From positions 1 through 5,684 of the forward strand of contig JAHHKH010000362.1 in NCBI GenBank assembly GCA_018679695.1: DNA of 5,684 nucleotides, in the 5' to 3' direction. Made by a program: the position numbers and the translations under genes. This document shows positions 1-5,684 of this stretch, piece after piece; the first letter of the stretch is position 1; each line of letters starts with the position of its first letter. This DNA is from Maribacter sp. (GTDB lineage Bacteria > Bacteroidota > Bacteroidia > Flavobacteriales > Flavobacteriaceae). A model generated the notes under the pieces. It saw nothing but the letters and a program-made list of their open reading frames with translations. It was not told the DNA's origin and searched no databases.

Positions 1-111
1 AACCAGTTTACCGAAAGGCAAAAAATGGGCAAGTATGTGAATAAGGAGTACGAAGCCGCATTTCTACGCATGCTAAACGACTATAACCAGGAAGCCCTAG
101 AATCGAAATAA
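1..111 (+). CDS. C-terminal tail of an unidentified protein (5' truncated by window edge)
   Basis: Frame 1 is open from the first base for 36 codons and ends at a TAA at 109-111. The visible tail is hydrophilic and probably helical, rich in Lys, Glu, Asn and Tyr, and ends A-L-E-S-K. Codon use resembles that of the downstream genes. No signal, membrane segment or recognisable motif lies in this fragment, so I assign no function. A run of six T (115-120) starts just after the stop, but I see no stable hairpin before it, so a terminator is not supported. The 292-bp gap before the next start codon argues against translational coupling with the downstream gene. Confidence is high that this is coding and nil for the function. 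Confidence 0.7.
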   Translation, partial: NQFTERQKMGKYVNKEYEAAFLRMLNDYNQEALESK

Positions 112-273
112 AGGTTTTTTAGCTTAGTTGTATTTACGGTCCTAGCGCTATATGATCCCTGTTCTGGTTGTTTCGGAGCGTTGTCGGTTTATGGGGTTAC
201 CTGATAGAAGTATAATTTAAAAAGCTTAAAACCTTATATAATATCCGCAAGCATTACCTTTCTTTGTACTAGG

Positions 274-294
274 TTCAAATGTTAATTGTTTGAA
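274..294. repeat. Inverted repeat TTCAAA-N9-TTTGAA
   Basis: The arms 274-279 and 289-294 are perfect 6-bp complements around a 9-nt spacer. The repeat lies in the otherwise featureless, AT-rich 112-403 spacer, about 110 bp before the lipoprotein start codon and directly before a second inverted repeat. It could be an operator half-site pair or a weak hairpin. In AT-rich DNA a 6-bp repeat also arises by chance. Confidence 0.3.
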
Positions 295-295
295 A

Positions 296-326
296 AAGAT
301 TAACTTAGTATAATTCGTCTAATCTT
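296..326. repeat. Inverted repeat AAGATTA-N17-TAATCTT
   Basis: Perfect 7-bp arms (296-302 and 320-326) flank a 17-nt spacer. The right arm overlaps the TTG proposed as the -33 element of the lipoprotein promoter at 325-327, so a protein bound here would cover that promoter. This overlap is the only functional hint; no regulator is encoded in the window. Confidence 0.3.
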
Positions 327-354
327 GTCATCATAGCATGTTGGTGAACTTTTG
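325..354 (+). promoter_or_regulatory. Candidate Bacteroidota-type promoter of the lipoprotein gene
   Basis: TTG at 325-327 is followed after 19 nt by AACTTTTG at 347-354. The consensus described for Bacteroidota primary sigma promoters is TTG, 17-23 nt, then TAnnTTTG, so this site matches the -7 element at five of its six defined positions, with A instead of the first T. Transcription would begin near 361, leaving a leader of about 40 nt before the ATG at 404. It is a pattern match only; no transcript data support it. Confidence 0.3.
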
Positions 355-403
355 TTAAGAGGCGATTAATTCAAGTGTTTGATTGTTTTTCGCTGACTAT
401 ACT

Positions 404-1531
404 ATGAAATCTAAGATAGCTCTTCTTTCAGCCCTATCCCTTTTGATCATATTATCCTGTTCAAAGTCTTCAGATACTGCTTCGGATACTGATTTTGGTG
501 TTGAACCTAATGACCCGGAAACCGCCGCAAATTTAATCATTGAGAGCGATAAGATTATTTGTGAATTCTGTGATGGTTTCGGCGCTATTATAGAAACATA
601 CGAAACCCAAATCTTTGTTGGGGGCCTGAAAAAAATCTGGATTTTTGAACGAAATGGTCAGTCGATTTCACTTGTACAGGAAATAGGGCTGAGCGGATTA
701 CTTGAACTGAACAGCATAACCGCAAACAATGATGAACTGTTACTAGGCCTTAATAATGAACTTAGCGACGGGAGCATACATCGCTACAGGAAAATTGGCT
801 CCGATTGGGAGTTTGAACAAATTTATGAAATAGGCCGTAGTCTGGATAATTTCGGGAATGATATTGACCTGTCCAATGATTACATGGTTGTGGGGGCTTC
901 AGCACCATGGAGCAATAGCATTAATGAGGGCAATTTGGACGCCGGAAGCATCCACATCTTTTCGCGCAGCGGTGAGGACTGGAATCTGAATCAGGATTTT
1001 AATGCCCAGGATAGTTTTGCCGATGATCGCTTTGGCACGGATGTCCTAATTTGGGAGAATATAATCCTGGTAGGCGGCCTTTCCATTCCATTGCATGCGT
1101 ACCAACTGGAGAATGACACCTGGACCTTACTTCGCATCGAGGAAAATACGGTCCCGGCAGATTTGGCCCGGGATGTGAATACCGTACTGTATTATTCTGA
1201 GCAATTTGGCCTACAATCCTTCAGGGTAAATAGTGATGGTTCATTTGAAATACTGAATGTCAACCCTGTCCCAATCGAAGGGGGCAGTATACAGTTTGGT
1301 GGTGACAATATCAGCATGTCAAACGGATATGCCTTGTTTCGTTTTTTAGGGGGCGATCAAGTTTATCTTTTGAAATTAACGGATACTACATGGGAATTGG
1401 AAACGTCATTTAATCCTGCGATGGAAACTCAATTCGAATACTCAGGCATTAAACTAACCCCCGATTTGGCACTCATCGCCGGCAATAATCGAACCAACAG
1501 CACTTTCTATCTCTTCTTTGAAGATTATTGA
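404..1531 (+). CDS. FG-GAP-like repeat beta-propeller lipoprotein
   Basis: The product is a 375-residue exported lipoprotein. From the ATG at 404 it has a short Lys-containing N-region, a hydrophobic stretch (I5-L17) and a lipobox I-L-S-C with the acylated Cys at residue 19. A TTG seven codons upstream (383) would only put a poor extension before the signal, so I prefer 404. A Ser/Asp/Thr-rich linker (20-40) follows. The rest reads as about seven units of 45-60 residues with FG-GAP features: N-F-G-N-D-I near 149-154 followed by V-V-G-A (162-165), R-F-G-T-D-V near 209-214 followed by L-V-G-G (222-225), and aromatic strands around W79, W135, W193, W240 and W330. The last unit ends in Y-L-F-F-E-D-Y without the fourth-strand Trp segment, and the N-terminal strand near 44-52 could close the ring. 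C53 and C56 form a C-x2-C pair. The family is known for ligand- or protein-binding propellers at the cell surface or in the periplasm. The ligand is unknown, and no enzyme motif is visible. The residues after Cys19 (S-K-S-S-D) do not clearly show a surface-export signal. Confidence 0.85.
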   Translation: MKSKIALLSALSLLIILSCSKSSDTASDTDFGVEPNDPETAANLIIESDKIICEFCDGFGAIIETYETQIFVGGLKKIWIFERNGQSISLVQEIGLSGLLELNSITANNDELLLGLNNELSDGSIHRYRKIGSDWEFEQIYEIGRSLDNFGNDIDLSNDYMVVGASAPWSNSINEGNLDAGSIHIFSRSGEDWNLNQDFNAQDSFADDRFGTDVLIWENIILVGGLSIPLHAYQLENDTWTLLRIEENTVPADLARDVNTVLYYSEQFGLQSFRVNSDGSFEILNVNPVPIEGGSIQFGGDNISMSNGYALFRFLGGDQVYLLKLTDTTWELETSFNPAMETQFEYSGIKLTPDLALIAGNNRTNSTFYLFFEDY

Positions 1532-1743
1532 AACTTGGAATTTATAGATCGGCAGCCGTAGGTACGTTTGCCTATAGGTCACTGCCCTTTCTCTAAAAAC
1601 ACTTCATCCTGCACATTTTTTTTAGATTGTTGATCATCAAAATTATTTTGTCTTTTCAAAAGTTCAAACAAGCAATGAATGAATGCCGTGCCTACACACC
1701 AAAGGCGGGTGAGGGGAAGGGTAAGGCCAATGGCAATACGATT

Positions 1744-1757
1744 TTTACAATTGTAAA
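1744..1757. repeat. 14-bp perfect palindrome TTTACAATTGTAAA
   Basis: The sequence equals its own reverse complement across all 14 bases. It sits at the edge of the GC-rich island, about 160 bp before the PQQ-like propeller gene. Palindromes of this shape are common operators for dimeric regulators, but nothing else in the window identifies a binding protein, and it also lies inside both weak open frames of the spacer. Confidence 0.4.
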
Positions 1758-1870
1758 TACGGTTTCGCCCAACGAAGTGGTTTTATCCCTTGAAATTACC
1801 TTGGAAACAGCGCTTTGTATTATTGGATAACATTGACAATACAAACCATTACCGTTAATGAATTATATAC

Positions 1871-1908
1871 TTTTTTGGTTTTTAAAACGTTGTAGATAGA
1901 CCAAAAAA
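1871..1908. repeat. Inverted repeat TTTTTTGGT-N20-ACCAAAAAA before the propeller gene
   Basis: The perfect 9-bp arms at 1871-1879 and 1900-1908 enclose 20 nt. The right arm ends 7 nt before the ATG at 1916, so in RNA the stem would take up the region where ribosomes load. It could modulate translation, or act as a DNA operator near the transcription start. The stem is mostly A-U and thus weak. Confidence 0.35.
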
Positions 1909-1915
1909 TATATGT

Positions 1916-3862
1916 ATGAAGTTTTTTAAAATACTTTTCATTCTAGCAGTTTTAGTACCCTTCACCCAATATGCCCAAGTTGAGGTTAAATGGAGCAAAC
2001 AATTACCCACCGACATCCTGTGGCAAGAGGTGACCACACTAGGTAACCTTGTCGTTAGTTCAAGGGAAGGTCTTATGGGTATCGACACCGAAACAGGCAC
2101 CATTTCTTGGAGTAACCGTAGTCTTGGTAATCTCGAGCGACATGCATTTGACGAATTGCCAAATAGTCCATTTTTTACGATTTCGACGGGAACAAACCTC
2201 CATATGATCGATCAGTTCAGCGGAAAGGAAGTATTTAATTCAGCTAACGCAGGTATGCAAACGATAGACAGTTACTACCTGTTGTACGATTCTGAGGCTA
2301 TTTTGGTGGCCGGTACCGACGGCAACGGAGAACCGCTCATGGTGTCGGTCGACATGGCAGATGGTAAGTTGGCGTGGTCCATGAAGGAAAAATTTGGTCG
2401 TATTGTGGCCGCCAATGAGCTAGGCAACCGGGAATTGTTGGTCGTCACCCTATTCAACAATTATAAATTAAATGCCGACACGGGGGATATCATTTGGAAG
2501 AACAGCAATTCCAAAGAGGCTGCCCAATTGGATACCATGGGAAAATTCGGTGCATTATTAAAAAATGCCGCAGAAAACATGTCCCAGGATATCGATATCC
2601 AAATACAATATTACCAACCCGAAAATAGCGATGTATTTTATTTGGGGTCACAACAAGAGCGTCAATCTGGTTTTACCTCTTCTTCGGGTACCACTATAAA
2701 TTATACTAATAACTATAATGCCTATAGTAGTAAGGACGGCAGCCTTATTTGGGACGAAGAACTAACAGTGAACGGTGCATTGGGCCATGTCCATTTTTTA
2801 AAAGAAGGGATCTTGGTATTGCCAGATGATGGAAATCGCACCAAAATCAATCTGTATGACTACCAAACCCGCGAAGGGTTTTGGGGTAAAAAAGGCCGTG
2901 GTATTGCTATTAAAGGCGGTGTATATGACTATATGGACTCTGGAAACGGTATTTTACTGGTTTCTCGGACGAATAACAAGGACTTTCTTAATTACTTAGA
3001 CCCTGTCTCAGGGACCATCACTTTTGACAAACCTGTAAAAGTAGATGGCACCGTAGTCGGTATCGTTCCGTTAGATCGATCCATATTGTATATCACTACA
3101 GAATCCATGAACATTCTGGACCCATCTTCTGGAAAGGAATTATGGGACAAAAGCATCCAGACCACCCCGGAATTAACGGCCGAGCATGAAGGCAAAATCT
3201 ACGTGTTCGACCAAAATTCGGGTATCGTTAGGGTAGTGGACCTGTCGAATGGGCAGTTGAGCAATCTGTCTTCCATAGCGCTATCGTTTGAAGGCAAAGA
3301 GCGCCCTAAACGATTGGAAATAATGGAAGACGGCGTTTTTTTACATTCAGACCAAAATCTAGCCAAATTTGACCTGGACGGAGCCTTAAGCTATCAGAAA
3401 TATTACCCTGCACCTAAGGAGTCCGGTTGGAAAAGGGCACTTCTTTATGCCTCCTCGGTTCGGGCTGCCTATATTGGTGCAAGTTCTTATTATATCTCAG
3501 GGGCCCTTTCTGCAGCGCATAATGATGTTAGGAAAGAAAATGAAGTGGCGGGTGAACTAGTTGCCCAAGTGGGCAATGCCTATGGTGAGTTGGGCAATAT
3601 GGCCTCCAGTTATGCCGTAAATGCCTTTAAACAGGCCAGTGCACGACTAAAGGCGACCAAGGCAGGCCTGGATTTTATGTTCATTATGTCCAAAAAGGAT
3701 AAGGATGTGGTATTATTAAGAATAAGTAAGTTAACCGGTGACGTGGAAGGAGAAATCAATTTGGGCAAAGATCGTGAGCCTATATACGCACTCGATGATA
3801 TTACCGGGCAAGTATACTACCGAAGTACGGATAAGGAATTGACTTCCTACCAAACCCGTTAA
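1916..3862 (+). CDS. Secreted PQQ-like (quinoprotein-type) beta-propeller protein with helical insertion
   Basis: The product has 648 residues. A Sec signal peptide is clear: K2 and K5, a hydrophobic core (I6-F16), and a likely cut after T-Q-Y-A at residue 20. No lipobox Cys is present, so a soluble periplasmic or secreted protein is expected. The body repeats the PQQ_2/BamB-like pattern 'D-x-x-(S/T)G-x-x-x-W', ending near residues 65, 107, 154, 194, 279, 323, 370, 410, 450, 493 and 612, consistent with a large or double propeller. Examples are D57-T-E-T-G-T-I-S-W65, N186-A-D-T-G-D-I-I-W194 and D402-P-S-S-G-K-E-L-W410. Between the fourth and fifth units lies an extra 85-residue stretch with a Ser/Thr/Asn/Tyr-rich loop (251-272). 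Between the 493 and 612 units lies an Ala-rich, proline-free segment (about 507-583) that looks helical and is foreign to a propeller. I see no evidence that PQQ itself is bound; most such proteins are non-enzymatic scaffolds, and I infer a binding or assembly role. The ATG at 1916 starts the signal peptide correctly; the ATG at 1912 is out of frame. Confidence 0.85.
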   Translation: MKFFKILFILAVLVPFTQYAQVEVKWSKQLPTDILWQEVTTLGNLVVSSREGLMGIDTETGTISWSNRSLGNLERHAFDELPNSPFFTISTGTNLHMIDQFSGKEVFNSANAGMQTIDSYYLLYDSEAILVAGTDGNGEPLMVSVDMADGKLAWSMKEKFGRIVAANELGNRELLVVTLFNNYKLNADTGDIIWKNSNSKEAAQLDTMGKFGALLKNAAENMSQDIDIQIQYYQPENSDVFYLGSQQERQSGFTSSSGTTINYTNNYNAYSSKDGSLIWDEELTVNGALGHVHFLKEGILVLPDDGNRTKINLYDYQTREGFWGKKGRGIAIKGGVYDYMDSGNGILLVSRTNNKDFLNYLDPVSGTITFDKPVKVDGTVVGIVPLDRSILYITTESMNILDPSSGKELWDKSIQTTPELTAEHEGKIYVFDQNSGIVRVVDLSNGQLSNLSSIALSFEGKERPKRLEIMEDGVFLHSDQNLAKFDLDGALSYQKYYPAPKESGWKRALLYASSVRAAYIGASSYYISGALSAAHNDVRKENEVAGELVAQVGNAYGELGNMASSYAVNAFKQASARLKATKAGLDFMFIMSKKDKDVVLLRISKLTGDVEGEINLGKDREPIYALDDITGQVYYRSTDKELTSYQTR

Positions 3863-3958
3863 GATTCCTATGTCTAAAAACCAAAAGCCATTTGATATAA
3901 TGACGAATTAGGTACAAATGCGCAGTATCAACTCGTGCAATATATAATCGATCCTCAA

Positions 3959-3999
3959 TTTTTTAAATTTCTGTCGTGTCGCAGACAGCGCTTAAAAAA
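3959..3999. repeat. Bipartite inverted repeat (8 bp + 5 bp arms)
   Basis: The outer arms TTTTTTAA (3959-3966) and TTAAAAAA (3992-3999) are perfect complements. The inner arms CTGTC (3971-3975) and GACAG (3984-3988) are also perfect. The two stems are joined by an internal loop of 4 and 3 nt, and the tip loop is 8 nt. Because the T-run is at the 5' side and the A-run at the 3' side on either strand, this is not an ordinary intrinsic terminator. It lies about 97 bp after the propeller stop codon. Confidence 0.4.
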
Positions 4000-4222
4000 C
4001 ATGGATGATCCTGTTCTAAGTTTTAATCAATATCCGGTGCTTTAGGGATATTTTATAGTACAGATTTATTGCTATTATTCAATTATTTTTTTGCAGTATT
4101 TCATCAGCGTGCCAACTTTCTTGATTATTGCTTCATTCACTAGCTAAACCATCAAGACAAACTGTGTAGGAATCCACCTGGGGCGTACAAGTTGTTCTGC
4201 AACCGCCTGTATGAATTCTTTC

Positions 4223-4241
4223 GGGCAGGTTATGCCTGCCT
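4223..4241 (+). other. GC-rich hairpin upstream of the M20-fold gene
   Basis: GGCAGG (4224-4229) pairs perfectly with CCTGCC (4235-4240) around the loop TTATG; G4223 and T4241 can add a wobble pair. In an AT-rich spacer this is the strongest short hairpin. It ends 65 nt before the ATG at 4307, so it may sit in the mRNA leader. No U-tract follows at once (the next bases are AATGCG), so a terminator is unlikely. Confidence 0.35.
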
Positions 4242-4306
4242 AATGCGTACTATTTTAAAATTATACTTTACCTTGATACCCGTTAATTCGATCATTTTAA
4301 ATACTT

Positions 4307-5662
4307 ATGAAAGCCAAAATAGACATCAAAAGAAGACTATTTGTTACCAATACGGCAAAAGCAACGGCCGCTATGGCTTTTATGCCATCAATAGCGACGT
4401 TTGGCAGCACGGTACTTTCCAATGAAGCGCTAAAACTTGCTGAACAATACAGGGATGAATTACTTGACCTTTTGCAAAGTATGATACGGGTTCAAAGTAT
4501 TGGGGGTGAATCTGCTGCGAATGCACAAAAAATTGTGAAGAATTACTTGAAAAAATTACCTTATCGCATAGATGAAAGTGCAGACAGGCCAAGTCTTTAT
4601 AAAGAACATCCGGAATTTATGACTCCAAATCCAGCTGGTGATGGTCCATTTATTAATGTTGTTGGATGGCCAGAAAAACAAAAAGGAAAACAATTTGCAA
4701 TGTTTGCCCATATTGATACGCATACTATCGAAGCGGGTTGGCGTACCGATCCACTTGAACCAAAAATAGTTGACAACAAATTATACGGACTAGGAACTTC
4801 AGATGATAAAGCCGGGGTTGCCGCAATACTTATCGCTGCAAAAATATTGGCAGCATCGGGAAAGTTGTTGCCTGTTGTTATGAGCCTACACGGAAAAGGC
4901 GGGGGAGGACGTGGAAGTTTACCTGTATTTGAACGTATTCGTAAAACCGATCATAAGATCGGTGCTGTACTTTATGTGCATCCGGCTGAAACAGGAAGGG
5001 GTCTGGCAGACATCAAGAATGCCGTACAAGGCATTGCCGACTTACAGTTACATATGACGGGATGGCGTGGGGAAGCCCTTGAAATTGGGAGTTTGGATTC
5101 TGCCGAATGGGACAAGGGAGGAAGTGCTGTCGATCGATGTTTGGAGTTATTGGACCTCTTAAAGAAGACGGTATTCAAAAACGTCTTGGTCAATATAGGA
5201 ATTATTAAGGGAGGCGATCGAATAGGTTCTGTAGCGGATGAAGTAACCGTTACTTTCAGGTTAAAGTTTAGTGACCACCACACCTGGAAAGCCTTGGTTA
5301 CCAAAGCCAACAAAGTCATAGAGGAATTTGTGACAAAAAGTTCTACCCCAACCCATGCCTATAGGGCCGAACTAAAAAGTGTTGGTTACATGACCAATCC
5401 TGGAGCAGCTGATTGGGAAGCTCCAGAGAGTAGGGTGCTTCGTTCTTCAATTGCCGATGTTACCGGGAAGGCACCAACAGCCTATCCCAATCATTATGCG
5501 GGTGATATAAGATACCCTATACGATTGCTTAAGGTACCTGCTTATGGCATTGGCTCTATAGGCGGCAATTTTTATTTGCCTAATGAATGGGTAGATATTA
5601 ATGATCTTGTCAAGCTTGTAGCCGTATTAGTTCAACCCATGAACGGTTGGCATAAACTCTAA
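4307..5662 (+). CDS. Tat-exported M20-fold metallopeptidase homologue with incomplete active site
   Basis: The product has 451 residues, a normal length for M20 (ArgE/DapE/CPG2) dipeptidases and deacylases. The N-terminus carries K-R-R-L-F-V (8-13) and a mildly hydrophobic Ala-rich stretch to about 34, which fits a twin-arginine signal. The first M20 metal motif is A-H-I-D-T (134-138) with H135 and D137. The bridging-Asp motif is G-L-G-T-S-D-D-K-A-G (161-170) with D166. H-P-A-E-T-G (225-230) supplies the E228 ligand. I-K-G-G-D-R-I (300-306) and the final P-N-E-W-V (425-429) also match the fold. Where the family has its D-E-E base/ligand motif, this protein reads H-G-K-G-G-G-G-R-G-S (195-204), with no acidic residue from 186 to 208. 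The last ligand His is replaced by Y423, and the lid-domain His by E256 or nearby. The frame is intact with normal codons, so this is not simple decay. It may be a divergent single-metal hydrolase or a non-catalytic relative; the substrate is unknown. The gene stands alone, 444 bp after the previous stop. Confidence 0.85.
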   Translation: MKAKIDIKRRLFVTNTAKATAAMAFMPSIATFGSTVLSNEALKLAEQYRDELLDLLQSMIRVQSIGGESAANAQKIVKNYLKKLPYRIDESADRPSLYKEHPEFMTPNPAGDGPFINVVGWPEKQKGKQFAMFAHIDTHTIEAGWRTDPLEPKIVDNKLYGLGTSDDKAGVAAILIAAKILAASGKLLPVVMSLHGKGGGGRGSLPVFERIRKTDHKIGAVLYVHPAETGRGLADIKNAVQGIADLQLHMTGWRGEALEIGSLDSAEWDKGGSAVDRCLELLDLLKKTVFKNVLVNIGIIKGGDRIGSVADEVTVTFRLKFSDHHTWKALVTKANKVIEEFVTKSSTPTHAYRAELKSVGYMTNPGAADWEAPESRVLRSSIADVTGKAPTAYPNHYAGDIRYPIRLLKVPAYGIGSIGGNFYLPNEWVDINDLVKLVAVLVQPMNGWHKL

Positions 5663-5684
5663 TTGTTTTTTTCATGTTTTCTAT

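Larger units (their letters stand above)
1532..1915. other. 384-bp spacer with a GC-rich, doubly open island
   Basis: No gene can be supported here. Just after the lipoprotein stop, GGCAG (1551-1555) can pair with CTGCC (1582-1586), and inside it TAGG (1559-1562) with CCTA (1571-1574). No T-run follows closely, so a terminator is doubtful. On the + strand a frame is open from a TTG at 1627 (first ATG at 1675) to a TAA at 1828-1830, giving 67 or 51 codons with no recognisable domain. On the - strand a frame is open from 1782 down to a TGA at 1579-1581 (67 codons) but has no ATG or GTG start. By hand count, 1681-1740 is 35/60 G+C, whereas 1831-1910 is 20/80. The mix suggests a remnant or dispersed repeat rather than a working gene. 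Confidence 0.5.
3863..4306. other. 444-bp AT-rich spacer without a supported gene
   Basis: No coding region is supported. A 13-codon frame follows the upstream stop at 3870-3911. A + strand frame reaches a TAG near 4045 without an early start codon. A - strand frame over 4075-4239 is interrupted by one TAG. None has a start, length or motif worth calling. The visible structure is a bipartite inverted repeat at 3959-3999 and a GC-rich hairpin at 4223-4241. No convincing TTG/TAnnTTTG promoter pair was found for the downstream gene, although a transcription start within this long gap is likely. Confidence 0.6.

Noticed and set aside
1551..1590. Terminator after the lipoprotein gene (GGCAG/CTGCC with inner TAGG/CCTA)
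   Set aside because: The stem is interrupted by unequal loops and no T-tract follows it; the T-run at about 1615-1623 has no hairpin directly before it.
1833..1861. TTGACA followed after 17 nt by TAATGA, resembling a proteobacterial promoter
   Set aside because: The -10 match is poor and Bacteroidota primary promoters do not normally use this pattern; the nearby TACTTTTT (1868-1875) lacks a TTG at proper spacing.
1882..2103. A 73-codon minus-strand frame across the start of the PQQ-like propeller gene
   Set aside because: It is antisense to the signal peptide and first propeller unit, which are convincing on the + strand.
3870..3911. A 13-codon frame starting 7 nt after the propeller stop codon
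   Set aside because: It is too short to support without conservation, and the following sequence gives no extension in the same frame.
4192..4425. A 77-codon + strand frame beginning at a TTG and overlapping the start of the M20-fold gene
   Set aside because: Its second half is an out-of-frame shadow of the M20-fold gene's signal region, it uses a TTG start, and it shows no motif.
4880..4921. Possible frameshift or sequencing error explaining the missing Glu-Glu motif in the M20-fold gene
   Set aside because: The frame is continuous, and the conserved-looking R-G-S-L-P-V-F follows directly in the same frame, so the glycine-rich block is real in this sequence.
4972..5319. A 115-codon minus-strand frame
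   Set aside because: It lies wholly within the M20-fold gene, which has clear family motifs on the + strand, and the antisense translation has no recognisable features.

Overview
The window looks like chromosomal DNA from a marine-type flavobacterium (Bacteroidota). The evidence is AT-rich spacers, start codons without Shine-Dalgarno sequences, a short lipoprotein signal, and exported beta-propeller proteins typical of that group. No genus can be fixed from the sequence. All four supportable coding regions are on the + strand. I see no tRNA, rRNA, CRISPR array or intact insertion sequence.

Layout: (1) 1-111 is the C-terminal tail of a gene entering from the left. (2) 112-403 is an AT-rich spacer with two consecutive inverted repeats and a Bacteroidota-style promoter candidate. 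(3) 404-1531 encodes a lipoprotein with FG-GAP-like repeats, readable as seven propeller blades. (4) 1532-1915 is a spacer with a GC-rich island (about 1681-1740) that is open on both strands, a 14-bp palindrome, and a 9-bp inverted repeat just before the next start codon. (5) 1916-3862 encodes a secreted PQQ-like (quinoprotein-type) propeller protein with an unusual Ala-rich, proline-free insertion near its C-terminus. (6) 3863-4306 is a 444-bp spacer with a 41-bp bipartite inverted repeat and a GC-rich hairpin. (7) 4307-5662 encodes a Tat-type exported protein of the M20 metallopeptidase fold.

The three complete genes are separated by 292-444 bp spacers with their own structures, so they are more likely separate transcription units than one operon. 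All three products appear to be exported: a lipoprotein, a Sec-secreted propeller and a Tat substrate. A shared pathway cannot be shown. The most notable point is the M20 protein. It keeps the residues expected for one metal site (H135, D166, E228) but lacks the general-base Glu, the Glu and His ligands of the second metal, and the His of the lid domain. It is therefore either a re-wired single-metal enzyme or a non-catalytic relative.
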